DNA of 55,247 bases. Source: Phyllobacterium bourgognense (GTDB lineage Bacteria > Pseudomonadota > Alphaproteobacteria > Rhizobiales > Rhizobiaceae). Shown here one piece after another: positions 45,542 through 55,195 of this stretch. A program made the position numbers and the translations under genes. How positions within the stretch are numbered: the stretch's first letter is position 1; every line of letters begins with the position of its first letter. The stretch covers positions 1 to 55,247 of the forward strand of contig NZ_QPJM01000022.1 of NCBI RefSeq assembly GCF_003337575.1. The letters are read 5' to 3'. The notes below the pieces were generated by a model. That model saw only the letters and a list, made by a program, of their open reading frames with translations, had not been told where the DNA came from and made no database searches.

Positions 45542-46468
45542 TCAGGCACAGCGGTCCATTGGAAGCAGGTCGTAATCTCTGTTAGCGAGATGGACATCGA
45601 ATTGTACCCTTGCGACGTGGACTGCCACGATATTCGCAAAGACCTCCATGAGGGATGGCAAGACCTCGACCTTTCTGCCGCCGCCTTCAAGCAAGCGAAC
45701 CAACCCCTCGGCCTCGGCTTTCTGCATAAGCCGGCGTATATGTGTTCTGGACACTCCGTAAAGACGTCCGGTCTCATCGAACGGAAAAGAGACCGTGCCG
45801 TCATCAGCGGACGACGATTTCATCCACATCAATTTGCAAAGGAGTATGGCGCCGCTCTCGCTCGTCGTAAACAGCCGTGAGGCCTGAAGGTTCGACAACA
45901 ATGTTCCAATATTCAGCAGGGAGTGTAGGCTCGATGCAAAGTATCGTTCCATGAAATCACCGGAACCGCTCATCAATCGGCGATAGTGTCTCAACGGAAA
46001 CATTCTATCCGCCGCTGACAGCGCAACATCGACGATAGCGCTGGCACTCGTTATCAACCGCTCTGTTGGCAATATCAGATGATTTCTGTGGTCGCGCGCA
46101 TCCTGAATGCGCGTTACGAGACCGACATTCTCCAGCAGATCAATCGTTGCGGCAGTGGTATTCGGGCTGCACACGCCCAACGTCGACGTTATATGCTGTA
46201 GGGATGAAACGACTGCGCCGGGATATTTGTCGTTACGGCCGAAGTGCAGGGCAAGAACGGACATGCAGATGACCTGCCGAGCAGTGTTGGCCATCACCTT
46301 GTTGGCCATATAGCGTCCCTCAAAAATCCTGACGATACCCTCGGCGTAATCGGCTGCCGCCGATATAAAATTCGGATTGCTGCGAAGGATTGTGGTTCTC
46401 TGTAATAGCCAGCGCGAGCGCGTTTCACGGCTGATACAAGGAAGAGTCTCCAGCAAATTATCGTTCAT
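45542..46468 (-). CDS. helix-turn-helix regulator, MarR/winged-helix-like
   Basis: A 308-residue protein with two DNA-binding-like segments. The N-terminal half has a winged-helix stretch (SLQHITSTLGVCSPNTTAAT, then IDLLENVGLVTRIQDARDHR, HLILPTERL), typical of MarR. The C-terminal half has a second HTH (ETGRLYGVSRTHIRRLMQKA then EAEGLVRLLEGGG) of Crp-type look. No clear family name. Its location upstream of the porin gene, on the same strand, makes a link to outer-membrane regulation possible but unproven. Confidence 0.65.
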   Translation of the reverse strand: MNDNLLETLPCISRETRSRWLLQRTTILRSNPNFISAAADYAEGIVRIFEGRYMANKVMANTARQVICMSVLALHFGRNDKYPGAVVSSLQHITSTLGVCSPNTTAATIDLLENVGLVTRIQDARDHRNHLILPTERLITSASAIVDVALSAADRMFPLRHYRRLMSGSGDFMERYFASSLHSLLNIGTLLSNLQASRLFTTSESGAILLCKLMWMKSSSADDGTVSFPFDETGRLYGVSRTHIRRLMQKAEAEGLVRLLEGGGRKVEVLPSLMEVFANIVAVHVARVQFDVHLANRDYDLLPMDRCA

Positions 46469-46640
46469 GGTGACACCGCTGTTGATTGGAAGCCAATATC
46501 TCGTCCGATGGATCTATCTATCCAGTTGCGTCACGATTTCGGGCAGCACAACTCGGCAAGAGGAGGAAGGTTGGGTTTCAGACATTCCATGCGCCCGAAA
46601 GCAATCGAATCTTACAAGGGTCCACGTCGCGGCGGGATTT

Positions 46641-47213
46641 CTAGGCAGGCGGGTCGACCGTCGTCCCCCATCGGTCGTCATTTATGAGCATATCGATCGC
46701 TAAACGAATCTCGGCTGATTCCTCATTGGAGAGCGGGATCAGATTGAGAAGGTTCGACAGTACGATTCCCATGATGGCAAAAAAGGCGACCCGCTTATAA
46801 GGACCGCCCGCATAAGACATGCCTAGCTGTTCCAACAGAGCCGTCCCGAATGCCTGCAATGTCTTTGGGGGTTCCCCGTTTGCGGCGCTCAGCATCAAGG
46901 CAGCGAATCGCCTGCTTCCTTGCGACTTGTCGATCGATGTTTCCGCCAGCATTGCTGAAAGGAATGAACCGGCTGTGCGCTCCCGTTCTGAAAGCCTGCG
47001 CCCCATGCTGGCGACAAACCGATTATGAAGACTGCTTTCCAGCGCTTCTTTCGACGGGAAGTGATAGAGCAGACCGCCTTTGCTGATCCCGACTTTCTCG
47101 GCGACGGCGTTCAAGGTCAATCCGGTCACACCGTTGGCAAGCAAAACCTCCTCTGCGCCGTCGAGGATCTGGTCGGCGGTGGCCATGCCGCGTTTGTTGT
47201 GTTTCGCCGCCAT
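46641..47213 (-). CDS. TetR/AcrR-family regulator
   Basis: A 190-residue TetR-type repressor. HTH near residues 13-58: DQILDGAEEVLLANGVTGLT, LNAVAEKVGISKGGLLYHFP SKEAL. The helical C-terminal half (QAFGTALLEQLGMSYAGGPY; VAFFAIMGIVLSNLLNLIPL) would bind ligand and dimerise. It lies 52 bases downstream of bepE on the same strand, so it may be co-transcribed with the pump as a second regulator. Confidence 0.88.
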   Translation of the reverse strand: MAAKHNKRGMATADQILDGAEEVLLANGVTGLTLNAVAEKVGISKGGLLYHFPSKEALESSLHNRFVASMGRRLSERERTAGSFLSAMLAETSIDKSQGSRRFAALMLSAANGEPPKTLQAFGTALLEQLGMSYAGGPYKRVAFFAIMGIVLSNLLNLIPLSNEESAEIRLAIDMLINDDRWGTTVDPPA

Positions 47214-47265
47214 TCAGTATCTCCATAATCCACGCCTGCTGTCCCCGCCAGGCCAGATGAGAGTG

Positions 47266-50200
47266 TTATTCCGCGGGAAGGGGGGTGGTCTCGGGCAGAT
47301 CTGCCTGCTTCTTTACCGGGTTCCTCCAGGCGATGAGCCGATAGAACATTGGAATAAAAAAGGTGGCAATGAAGGTTGCCGCCAGCATACCGCCGATAAC
47401 ACCGGTGCCGATCGAGTGACGGCTCGCTGAACCTGCGCCCGTGCTGATCGCCAGGGGGACGACGCCGAGGATGAAGGCAAGCGAGGTCATCACAATGGGC
47501 CGGAAGCGCAGCTTTGCCGCCTCGATTGCTGCTTCAGCGGCTGACAGACCTTCGTGGCGTTTGAGAACGGCGAACTCCACGATAAGGATCGCGTTCTTTG
47601 CCGCCAGTCCGATGAGTGTCACCATGCCAATCTGGAAATAGACATCGTTGGTCAGACCGCGCAAAAGGGTTGCCGCCAATGCGCCGAAGAGAGCAAATGG
47701 CACCGCCAGGATGACGGCAAGCGGCAGGCTCCATTTCTCATATTGAGCGGCAAGGATCAGGAACACCATGATTATACCGAAGATCATTGCTTGCGATCCG
47801 GTTCCGCTTGCTGCCAGCTCCTGATAGGAGGAGCCGGTCCAGGCGATCTGGAAGCCTGTGGGCAAAGCGTCCCTGGCGACTTCCTGCATTGCCCTGATTG
47901 CGTCGCCGGATGTGTAGCCTGGGGCCGGATTGCCGGTGACTTTGGCAGCGCTGAAGGCATTGAACCTCTCGAGCTGATCCGGGCCGATGATGCGTTCGAC
48001 GGTGACCAGTGCACTGAGCGGGATCATACTGCCGGAGGATGCGCGTACAAACACCTGCCGGAGATCTGAGGGATTACGGCGGAAGTCGGCTTCCGATTGC
48101 AGGTTGACCTGATAGTTGCGGCCGAAAAGCGTGAAGTCGTTGACGTAGAGACTGCCGAACGTCGCCTGCATCGCGTCGAAAACCGAATTGATCGGGACGT
48201 TCAGGGCCTTTGCCTTGTCGCGGTCGAGGTTCAACCGGTATTGCGGCACGTTCGGATCAAATGTCGTTCGCACACCCGCCAGTTCGGATCGTTTGGACGC
48301 AGCTTCGACAATCCGGTTGGTAGCATCTGTCAGTTTGGCCACATCGTTGCCCGTACGGTTTTGCACATAAAGTTCGAAGCCGCCCGTCGTGCTCAAGCCC
48401 TGGATGGGCGGAGGATTGAACGCAAGCACCATGGCATCCTTGATGCCGGCGTTCATGCCCATCAGTTGGCCGGGAAGATTGCGGGCATCGAGATCGGCTG
48501 TCTGGCGTTCGCTCCAATCCTTCAAGGTGACGAAGGTGGTTCCGACATTGGTTTTGAGACCGCCGGACAGGAGATCAAAGCCGGATACAGCGAAAACGTT
48601 CTCGACAGCGGGATGGCCCTTCATCGTTGAACCCGCCGTATCCATCACTGCTTGCGTCCTTGGCAAGGAGGCAGCTGGCGGCAGGATCGCCACCGTAAAG
48701 ACCACGCCTTGATCTTCGTCGGGAAGTAGCGACCCGGGAATGGTGTAGAACATATAGGCTGTGCCGCCGACGATGCCGGCAAACAGCAGCAGGCCAATTG
48801 CAAACCGCTTCACCAGGAAGCGGACCCCGCCAGTGTAGCCGTTTGTGAGCCTGTCGAAGAATCGGTTGAAGATGCGGAAGGGCAAGACCGGTTCCCGGTG
48901 TCCCGGCTTAAGGATGAGTGCACACAATGCGGGGGTCAGTGTAAGGGCCACAATGCCGGAGATCGTCACCGACATGGCAATCGTCACAGCGAACTGCTTG
49001 TACATCTCCCCGGCCAGGCCACCCATGAAAGACACGGGCACGAACACGGCGCACAGAACCAGGACGATGGCGACGACAGGTCCGGTCACCTCGCCCATCG
49101 CCTTTATTGCTGCCTGCCGCGGTGACAGGTGTTCGGTCGTCATGATGCGTTCGACGTTTTCGAGCACGACGATCGCGTCGTCGACGACGATCCCGATTGC
49201 CAGTACAAGCCCGAACAAAGTCAGCAGATTGATCGAAAATCCGAGAAGGTACATGCCTGCAAAAGTGCCGATAATCGAGATTGGTACTGCAATGACCGGA
49301 ATGAGCGTCGCCCGCCAGTTCTGCAGAAAAACGAAAACGACGATGACGACAAGGATAATGGCTTCAATGAAAGTGTGGATCACTTCCTCGATGGAAACCT
49401 TGATGAACTTCGTTGTGTCATAGGGAACGGAATAGGTCATTCCTTCAGGAAAGGCCGTCTTGAGTTCTGCCATGCGGGCTTCGACTGCCGTCATGGTATT
49501 GAGTGCATTCGCTCCGGGCTGGAGGTAGACCGCGATCGGTACTGCGGGTTGACCATTAAGGCGGCTTTCGACCGCATAGCTTTTGGCACCGAGTTCCACG
49601 CGCGCGACGTCCCTCAGACGAAGGGTTGCCGCGTTCTCATCGGAACGCAGGATGATATCCTCGAAGGCCTTGGCATCCGGCAAACGCCCGGCGGTGGTCG
49701 CGGTATAGGTGAACGCTCCGGATTGCGCATCGGGCTGAGCGCCAAAACTGCCTGCCGCAAACTGGGAATTCTGTTCCTGGATGGCGGTCGAAATATCGCT
49801 CGGCGTCAAATTGTACTGCGCAAGCTTGTCGGGCCGCAGCCAGATGCGCATGGAATAGTCGAGATTGCCGAGAAGTGTAGCATCGCCGATGCCGGGAATG
49901 CGCTTCAGATCATCGATGACGTTGAGGAGTGCATAGTTGCCGACATAGGTGTTGTCGTAACGGCCACCCTCGGACGACATGGCAATGAGACCGAGAATGG
50001 AAGAAGAGCGCTTGTTGACGGTCACGCCAAGGCGCGTCACTTCCTGAGGGAGGCTCGAGGTTGCACGCTGGACACGGTTATTGACGTTGATAGTGGCTTG
50101 ATCGGCATCGGTGCCGAGTGCAAAGGTGACGGTCAACTGCATCTGGCCGCTGCTCGAATTCGTCGATTGCATGTAGAGCATGTTCTCGACGCCGTTGATC

Positions 50201-50403
50201 TGCTGTTCCAGTGGCGCGGCAACGGTCTGGGCAAGGGTTTCGGCGCTGGCTCCGGGATAGTTGGCGCTCACGACCACCTGCGGTGGTGTCAACTCCGGAT
50301 ATTGAGCGACGGGGAGAACCCGCATTGCGACGATGCCCGCCAGGACAATGACGATCGAGATGACTGCAGCGAAAACGGGACGGTCAATAAAAAAGCGGTT
50401 CAT
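47266..50403 (-). CDS. bepE: RND multidrug efflux permease
   Basis: A 1045-residue hydrophobe/amphiphile RND transporter, full length. Twelve membrane helices; proton-relay aspartates in [18 protein letters not shown] on TM4; first helix begins [20 protein letters not shown]. Large periplasmic loops contain [20 protein letters not shown] and [18 protein letters not shown]-terminal [15 protein letters not shown]. It starts 4 bases inside the end of the adaptor gene, so translation is coupled. Pairs with the upstream adaptor; no outer-membrane TolC gene is in the window. Confidence 0.94.
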   Translation of the reverse strand: MNRFFIDRPVFAAVISIVIVLAGIVAMRVLPVAQYPELTPPQVVVSANYPGASAETLAQTVAAPLEQQINGVENMLYMQSTNSSSGQMQLTVTFALGTDADQATINVNNRVQRATSSLPQEVTRLGVTVNKRSSSILGLIAMSSEGGRYDNTYVGNYALLNVIDDLKRIPGIGDATLLGNLDYSMRIWLRPDKLAQYNLTPSDISTAIQEQNSQFAAGSFGAQPDAQSGAFTYTATTAGRLPDAKAFEDIILRSDENAATLRLRDVARVELGAKSYAVESRLNGQPAVPIAVYLQPGANALNTMTAVEARMAELKTAFPEGMTYSVPYDTTKFIKVSIEEVIHTFIEAIILVVIVVFVFLQNWRATLIPVIAVPISIIGTFAGMYLLGFSINLLTLFGLVLAIGIVVDDAIVVLENVERIMTTEHLSPRQAAIKAMGEVTGPVVAIVLVLCAVFVPVSFMGGLAGEMYKQFAVTIAMSVTISGIVALTLTPALCALILKPGHREPVLPFRIFNRFFDRLTNGYTGGVRFLVKRFAIGLLLFAGIVGGTAYMFYTIPGSLLPDEDQGVVFTVAILPPAASLPRTQAVMDTAGSTMKGHPAVENVFAVSGFDLLSGGLKTNVGTTFVTLKDWSERQTADLDARNLPGQLMGMNAGIKDAMVLAFNPPPIQGLSTTGGFELYVQNRTGNDVAKLTDATNRIVEAASKRSELAGVRTTFDPNVPQYRLNLDRDKAKALNVPINSVFDAMQATFGSLYVNDFTLFGRNYQVNLQSEADFRRNPSDLRQVFVRASSGSMIPLSALVTVERIIGPDQLERFNAFSAAKVTGNPAPGYTSGDAIRAMQEVARDALPTGFQIAWTGSSYQELAASGTGSQAMIFGIIMVFLILAAQYEKWSLPLAVILAVPFALFGALAATLLRGLTNDVYFQIGMVTLIGLAAKNAILIVEFAVLKRHEGLSAAEAAIEAAKLRFRPIVMTSLAFILGVVPLAISTGAGSASRHSIGTGVIGGMLAATFIATFFIPMFYRLIAWRNPVKKQADLPETTPLPAE

Positions 50404-51563
50404 CGCGTCACCAGGGCCTGTTTCGAGGAGTCCGAACCCGTGCTTGCCGTAACCGGCTGCCCCGGACGCACCTTGATGACGCCTTGGGTGACCACTCTAT
50501 CGCCTGCATTCAGGCCCGAGAGCACAATCCATCCGTTTTCGACCTGTTGCCCAAGGCTAAGCGGACGGACTTCGGCAGTGCCTTTGTCATTGACAACATA
50601 GACGAATTGCCCATTGGGGCTCTGCATCAGGGCTGCTTCCGGAATAACGATAGTGTTGTCGACAGTCACGCCCGTGACGGTTGCCCGGACGAATTGACCC
50701 GGCAGCAGACGCCGCTCCGGATTGTCAACCACAGCGCGTACGCCCAGTGTTCCGGTTTCGGTGTCGAGACTGCTCGAAGTAAAATCAATGGTGCCGAGGT
50801 GCTCATAGACCTTGCCATCCCCGAACGAGATTTTCACCGACAGCTTGTTGGCTTCCAGGCCCTTGGCCTTGCGGTCCTCGAGCACACGGCGCATTTCGGC
50901 CGCTTCTGTGTCGGTGAACGAGAAGTTGATATACACCGGATCAAGCTGGGTGATCGAGGTGAGAAGGCTCGATGCGGCGTCGGTCCCGATGAGACTGCCT
51001 TCGGAAACCTGTTCGCGGCTTGTGATTCCATCGATGGGAGCTGTGACGCTGGTATATTCCAGATTGAGTTCTGCGGTTCTCACCTGCGCCTTCGCCGCTG
51101 CCACGGCTGCCGCGTTCAGATCCCGGGTCGACAGGGCGGTATCGCGCGTGGCCGTACTCTGCACCTTTTGATCCACAAGGGCCTGAGCCCGGTCAGCATC
51201 GCGTATCGATTGCTGATACTGAGCTTCCGCCTGCTGCAGCTGCGCCCTGGCACGCGCCAGTTCGGCCTCATAGGGTGCAGGGTCGATCTCGAAGAGAAGG
51301 TCGCCTGCCTTGACGGTCGCCCCTTCGGTGAAGTTACGCCGAAGCAGAATGCCGCCGACGCGGGCCCTGACCTGAACGTCGCGATAGGCTGAGATACGGG
51401 CCGCATATTCATAAGTCAGGCCTACCTCCTGCGGCTGCACCGCAACAGCGGTGACCTGCGGTGGCGGCATTTGCCCGCCGGATGTCTGGGCATGGGCGGA
51501 ATGTAGGGTGAGGGAGAGACCGGCACATAAAACCAGGCTGAAGATACAGTTTTTGGATTGCAT
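50400..51563 (-). CDS. bepD: RND efflux periplasmic adaptor
   Basis: A 387-residue membrane-fusion protein. Start chosen at 51563, giving signal peptide [20 protein letters not shown] followed by AQTSGG; an ATG at 51605 would lie in the operator. Lipoyl halves ([40 protein letters not shown]), a coiled-coil hairpin ([20 protein letters not shown]) and a C-terminal beta domain ([20 protein letters not shown]). Bridges BepE to a TolC-type channel. Divergent from the TetR gene at 51772, as in the Brucella bepR-bepDE locus. Confidence 0.93.
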   Translation of the reverse strand: MQSKNCIFSLVLCAGLSLTLHSAHAQTSGGQMPPPQVTAVAVQPQEVGLTYEYAARISAYRDVQVRARVGGILLRRNFTEGATVKAGDLLFEIDPAPYEAELARARAQLQQAEAQYQQSIRDADRAQALVDQKVQSTATRDTALSTRDLNAAAVAAAKAQVRTAELNLEYTSVTAPIDGITSREQVSEGSLIGTDAASSLLTSITQLDPVYINFSFTDTEAAEMRRVLEDRKAKGLEANKLSVKISFGDGKVYEHLGTIDFTSSSLDTETGTLGVRAVVDNPERRLLPGQFVRATVTGVTVDNTIVIPEAALMQSPNGQFVYVVNDKGTAEVRPLSLGQQVENGWIVLSGLNAGDRVVTQGVIKVRPGQPVTASTGSDSSKQALVTR

Positions 51564-51600
51564 CGTTTGCGTTCGCTTGTCGGAGGAAGGTATGGCAATA

Positions 51601-51624
51601 TACAAACATGCATGAATGATTGTA
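51601..51624. promoter_or_regulatory. candidate TetR (BepR/AcrR-type) operator
   Basis: TACAAACAT - 6 bases - ATGATTGTA, a 24-base inverted repeat with 8 of 9 arm positions matching. Its length and layout match known AcrR/TtgR-type operators. It lies between the divergent bepD (start 51563) and TetR (start 51772) genes. TATACAAA occurs at both edges (51598 and 51628). Confidence 0.65.
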
Positions 51625-51771
51625 AATATACAAAATTGTGATATTTTTCAGGAAAGCACTTGTAGGCCACAACATCTCTGTCGTGGCCCTGCGAAGCATG
51701 CGATAACGGCCAAAAAGATGACGGGAATCGGGCTTTGCCTAAAAATCCCCACAATAAGTCAAGGAGGAGAC

Positions 51772-52440
51772 ATGCGGAGAACAAAGGCGGAGGCAGAAGA
51801 GACCCGGGAAGCAATCCTGGATGCCGCTGAAATGGTTTTTCTGGAGAAAGGCGTCAACCAGTCGACCCTCAACCAGATTGCCGAACGGGCGGGGGTGACG
51901 CGCGGCGCGATCTATTTCCATTTCAAGGACAAGATCGAAGTCTATCAGGAAATCGTTGAACGCATCCGGTTACCACAAGACGACTTAGTGGCCGAGGCTT
52001 TCTATTGCGAAGACAGCAACCCATTGGATGTGGTTCTGGATGCGGGAATCTTCGTCCTGAAGAATTTCTCGAAGGACCAAAGGCAGCAGCGCGTTTTTAC
52101 CATTATGAGCCAACGATGTGAATATGTTGGTGAAATGGAACGGGTACTGCACCGTCAGCGCGTCGCTGATGAAGAGGTCCACCAGATGCTGCTGCGGTTG
52201 ATGACTTTGGCCAAGAAGAGAGGCGTGTTCTCCTCAGGGTGGACCCCGGAACTCGCCGCGCGTGCCCTGCAGTGCACGGTGGCAGGGCTCTTATATGAAT
52301 GGTTGCGGGCGGAGAAAACCTTCGACCTAGTTAAAGCCGGTACCAAGACAATCACGGCCATTGTCAATTCCCTGCGCAAGGGTGAGGCGTCGAGCTCTAC
52401 GCATGCCCCTACGGCAGTGAAACAGGTTATAGCGTCATAG
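51772..52440 (+). CDS. bepR: TetR-family repressor of the RND pump
   Basis: A 222-residue AcrR-type regulator. ATG at 51772 with AAGGAGGAGAC; upstream in-frame ATGs are in the operator and are rejected. HTH: AETREAILDAAEMVFLEKGV and LNQIAERAGVTRGAIYFHFK, closely like AcrR/TtgR. The C-terminal domain carries LQCTVAGLLYEWLRAEKTFD, the same element as in AcrR. Divergent from bepDE, the standard arrangement for local repression relieved by the pump's substrates. Confidence 0.92.
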   Translation: MRRTKAEAEETREAILDAAEMVFLEKGVNQSTLNQIAERAGVTRGAIYFHFKDKIEVYQEIVERIRLPQDDLVAEAFYCEDSNPLDVVLDAGIFVLKNFSKDQRQQRVFTIMSQRCEYVGEMERVLHRQRVADEEVHQMLLRLMTLAKKRGVFSSGWTPELAARALQCTVAGLLYEWLRAEKTFDLVKAGTKTITAIVNSLRKGEASSSTHAPTAVKQVIAS

Positions 52441-52642
52441 CAGGATATGCCCCTGTTACCGGTCGCTTCCGGTCATGGCGGGATTGGCGTCGGCTGCGGC
52501 GCCATCAGTGCCTTCAGGTTCTCGCGATAGTAGCGATCCACATGTTGCTGAGTCGAATACTTCGTACGTCTGGCCAAGCGGACGCGGAGCCGGCAGGTCA
52601 TCTCTGCGTGACAATCCCAACCTCTGCTCTTCGGGCTCGGTG

Positions 52643-53371
52643 TCACACCTGCGCCATCCCGCCATCGACGGCCAGTTCCGCACCGGTCGTGAAACTGCTC
52701 TCGTCGCTGGCGAGGAAAAGGACCGCAGCGGCGACCTCGTCGGGTCGGCCCATTCGCCCCAGAGGGATCATGCTGGAAAGCGAGTCTCGAATCTCTTGCG
52801 AGGCTCCGGCCATCATGGCTGTATCGGTCGGGCCGGGGCTGACGACGTTGACTCGGATGCCTCTGGCCGCGAGTTCGTTTGCCCATGTCCGTGTAAAGGA
52901 TCGGACCGACGCCTTGGTGGCACCGTAAACGCCATATCCTTTGGTGCCGATGTCGCCCGCGATCGAGCCAATCAAAACGATCGTTCCGCCTGGCCGCATG
53001 AGGTCAATGGCACCGTGTGCTGCGAAAACGAGCGAGCGGACGTTCAAGCCGAACGTCCGGTCGAAATGATCCTCGGATATGTCTTCCAAGGGGGCGTATT
53101 CGGAAATTCCTGCGTTGATGACGAGAATATCTATGCGTCCCTGTTCCGATCTTATTTGTTCGAAGACGCGGTTCAGATCGGCGGTGTTGCTCGCATCCGC
53201 CTGGACAGCGCGAATATTACCGGCGCCCGTCGTTTCAGACCCGCCATCTGCTACTTTGCGGCTGGTCCCGTAAACCTGCGCCCCTTCCTTGGCGAACCGT
53301 TGCGAAACGGCGCCGCCGATACCGCCGATACCGCCGATGACGAGGGCGATCTTGTTTATTAACCTGGTCAT
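52643..53371 (-). CDS. SDR-family oxidoreductase
   Basis: A 242-residue classical short-chain dehydrogenase. IGGIGGIGGAVSQRFAKEGA at the start, TSRK after strand 2 (NADP-like), NAGIS near residue 86, IGSIAGD serine, YGATK (Tyr/Lys) near 147, VSPGPTDTAMM, and GAELAVDGGMAQV at the end. Divergent from an HxlR gene, the same layout as the pair at 8866-10256 but only moderately similar in sequence. Substrate unknown. Confidence 0.92.
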   Translation of the reverse strand: MTRLINKIALVIGGIGGIGGAVSQRFAKEGAQVYGTSRKVADGGSETTGAGNIRAVQADASNTADLNRVFEQIRSEQGRIDILVINAGISEYAPLEDISEDHFDRTFGLNVRSLVFAAHGAIDLMRPGGTIVLIGSIAGDIGTKGYGVYGATKASVRSFTRTWANELAARGIRVNVVSPGPTDTAMMAGASQEIRDSLSSMIPLGRMGRPDEVAAAVLFLASDESSFTTGAELAVDGGMAQV

Positions 53372-53466
53372 GGGAGCTCCATCAAATATGATGGGCTCAA
53401 GATATATAGCCTATACCTACGGTCAATTACGCACTATCAGTAAAGCAGATATAGAGGAGTATACCC
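53372..53466. promoter_or_regulatory. divergent SDR/HxlR promoter region
   Basis: 95 bases hold both promoters. TACCTAC (53415-53421) on the HxlR strand repeats a word found in the other HxlR/SDR intergenic region in the same orientation. AT-rich TATATAGCCTATA lies next to it. GAGGAG precedes the HxlR ATG. Confidence 0.35.
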
Positions 53467-53889
53467 ATGTCCGCATTGATCGACGAGTTGCCGGTAAAAA
53501 TCACGGCTATCCGTAGGCCCAAACCCGTCACCGCCGAAGCATTGATCGACGTTCAAAAAGCGCGACTCGTTCTTGAGCAGATCGCCAACAAGTGGTCAGT
53601 CCTGATTCTGACGGTGTTGTGTACTCGGCCATCGCGCTTCAACGAGATCATGCGGCGCCTCGACGGCATCACGCACAAGGCGCTTGCCGACGCGCTGAAG
53701 CGTCTCGAACGCAATGGACTCATTCGCCGTGAAGTGCTGACGATGACAACGCCTGTCGGCGTCGAGTACACGATTACCCCGCTCGGTAACTCACTCCGGC
53801 AGCCATTCGAGGCGCTTTACGCCTGGTCTATGACTTATGGTCCGGAACTCGAGCGCGCGCAGGACGAATACGACCGAACTCGAGACTAA
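53467..53889 (+). CDS. HxlR-family transcriptional regulator
   Basis: A 140-residue HxlR protein. LVLEQIANKWSVLILTVLCT, RFNEIMRRLDGITHKALADA, LKRLERNGLIRREVLTMTTP, VGVEYTITPLGNSLRQPFEA - all canonical winged-helix parts. It lacks the usual N-terminal cysteine (Cys near residue 6-10) that many redox-sensing HxlR proteins use; the only cysteine is in the helix TVLCT. Probably controls the divergent SDR gene. Confidence 0.92.
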   Translation: MSALIDELPVKITAIRRPKPVTAEALIDVQKARLVLEQIANKWSVLILTVLCTRPSRFNEIMRRLDGITHKALADALKRLERNGLIRREVLTMTTPVGVEYTITPLGNSLRQPFEALYAWSMTYGPELERAQDEYDRTRD

Positions 53890-54149
53890 GCGCGCCGTCT
53901 TAATCGAGATAGTAGACAGTTGCGCACCAATCGATTTGCGAAAAAGTACGCTGTTATCGGCAGTTTCAAACGAACATTTATTCATAACATTTGACATTGA
54001 ACGGATAGAATATTCCTAAAGGAGGAAGAACGCTTTCTGGTCCGATGCTGCAACGTGATTTTGACACCTCACAATGGGGGGATCATGCTTTTACTATCCG
54101 TATGCATGCGTGTTCAGCTCAATCGGTATACTCATACAGAAAGCTCAAT

Positions 54150-54655
54150 ATGACTGAACCTAAGCAGCATTCTTTATCACCAAGTCCTCCGCCACACGTC
54201 CAACTTATTCAGATGGGTACTGCCTACTGGGCATCCAGAGTAGTCTACGCTGCGGCCAAATTGGGACTCGCAGATCAGCTTAAGTCAGGAACTAAGAGTG
54301 CAGAGGAGCTGGCAGGCGCGGTCGGTGCGCATGCCCCACTCTGCACAGGTTGATGCGCACGCTCGCAAGTTTGGGCATCCTCGCCGAGCGGACCGAGCGA
54401 CGGTTCGCCTTGACTGACTTGGGTCAGGCGCTGACGACCGGCGCTCCCGGCTCGGCAAGGGCGACCCTGCTTACCGTTGGGAGCGATTGGTTTGACGGCT
54501 CCTTCGACCACATTGTGCATTCCGTTCAGACAGGTGAAACCGGCTTTGAGAAAGTTCAGGGGATGCCAGTCTTCGAGTACCTCGCGCAGCATCCTGATGA
54601 GGCCTCGCTGTTCAGCGAGACGATGGTTGGCATTCATGGTGAAGAGCCGCCGGCA
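54150..54655 (+). pseudogene. O-methyltransferase (hydroxyneurosporene type), frameshifted and truncated
   Basis: The N-terminal dimerisation domain of a class I O-methyltransferase: HVQLIQMGTAYWASRVVYAA, KLGLADQLKSGTKSAEELAG then, after restoring one C in the C4 run at 54333-54336, LHRLMRTLASLGILAERTER and LTDLGQALTTGAPGSARATL, VFEYLAQHPDEASLFSETMV. The family is ~340 residues; the SAM-binding domain after residue ~165 is missing, where similarity ends near 54655. So it is broken in two ways: a single-base shift and a 3' deletion. Confidence 0.8.
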
Positions 54656-54870
54656 GCGCCTTGCTCGACCACACGGTAAAGCCTGGCTGCCTGCGCAGTG
54701 TTCAAATCAGCGATCTCAAGTGTATGCGCAACATCGTCCGCGATTTGCTTGGCGAATTCCGCTTGCTCCTGCAGCGTTGAAATCCAATCGATGGCCATGA
54801 TCTCCCCCACAACAAATTCGCAGAGCCTATGGTCGCCGTCAATCCGCCTGTGGACCGTGAGGATTGTCAC
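54634..54870 (-). CDS. possible short hypothetical protein
   Basis: A 78-codon open frame on the minus strand (ILTVHRRIDGDHRLCEFVVG; ISTLQEQAEFAKQIADDVAH; TLEIADLNTAQAARLYRVVE). The last part looks faintly like small rhizobial hypothetical proteins, but I cannot name a family. It overlaps the end of the methyltransferase remnant by 22 bases, which fits its being the sequence that replaced the lost 3' half. Confidence 0.3.
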   Translation of the reverse strand: MTILTVHRRIDGDHRLCEFVVGEIMAIDWISTLQEQAEFAKQIADDVAHTLEIADLNTAQAARLYRVVEQGAAGGSSP

Positions 54871-54985
54871 AAATCTCGAGCCGCACAGTGGATCAAGGCC
54901 CGATGAAATTAAAAGTCCTCATTGTGACGGTGCGCTTATCGCGCTATCGACGTGATAGTTGTTGATGTGGCAGGGGGGATTCATC

Positions 54986-55195
54986 TTGGCCAAAGGCACC
55001 GTTAAATGGTTCAATTCGACAAAGGGTTTTGGCTTTATTCAGCCTGACGACGGCGGTGCAGACGTGTTTGTACATATCTCTGCCGTTGAGCGCGCTGGAT
55101 TGCGCAGCCTCAATGATGGTCAGAAAGTTAGCTTCGAGCTGGTGCAGGACCCGAGGTCCGGCAAGACATCGGCTGATCAGTTGAGTGTGCTCTGA
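54986..55195 (+). CDS. cold-shock protein (CspA family)
   Basis: A 69-residue single cold-shock domain. RNP1 is KGFGFIQ and RNP2 is VFVHIS, the nucleic-acid-binding strands. Start chosen as TTG at 54986 with AGGGGGGAT upstream at ideal spacing, giving [20 protein letters not shown]; the ATG codons at 54964/54965 lack a ribosome site. RNA chaperone, acting at low temperature or in stationary phase. Stand-alone gene at the right edge. Confidence 0.92.
   Translation: MAKGTVKWFNSTKGFGFIQPDDGGADVFVHISAVERAGLRSLNDGQKVSFELVQDPRSGKTSADQLSVL

Noticed and set aside
49129..50601. Long plus-strand open frame (490 codons) antisense to the RND pump
   Set aside because: Histidine/aspartate/arginine-rich shadow of bepE with no domain; the permease on the opposite strand is unmistakable.
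52456..52640. Minus-strand fragment ending TKYSTQQHVDRYYRENLKA
   Set aside because: Looks slightly protein-like but has no start, no family and overlaps other open frames; not enough to call a gene.
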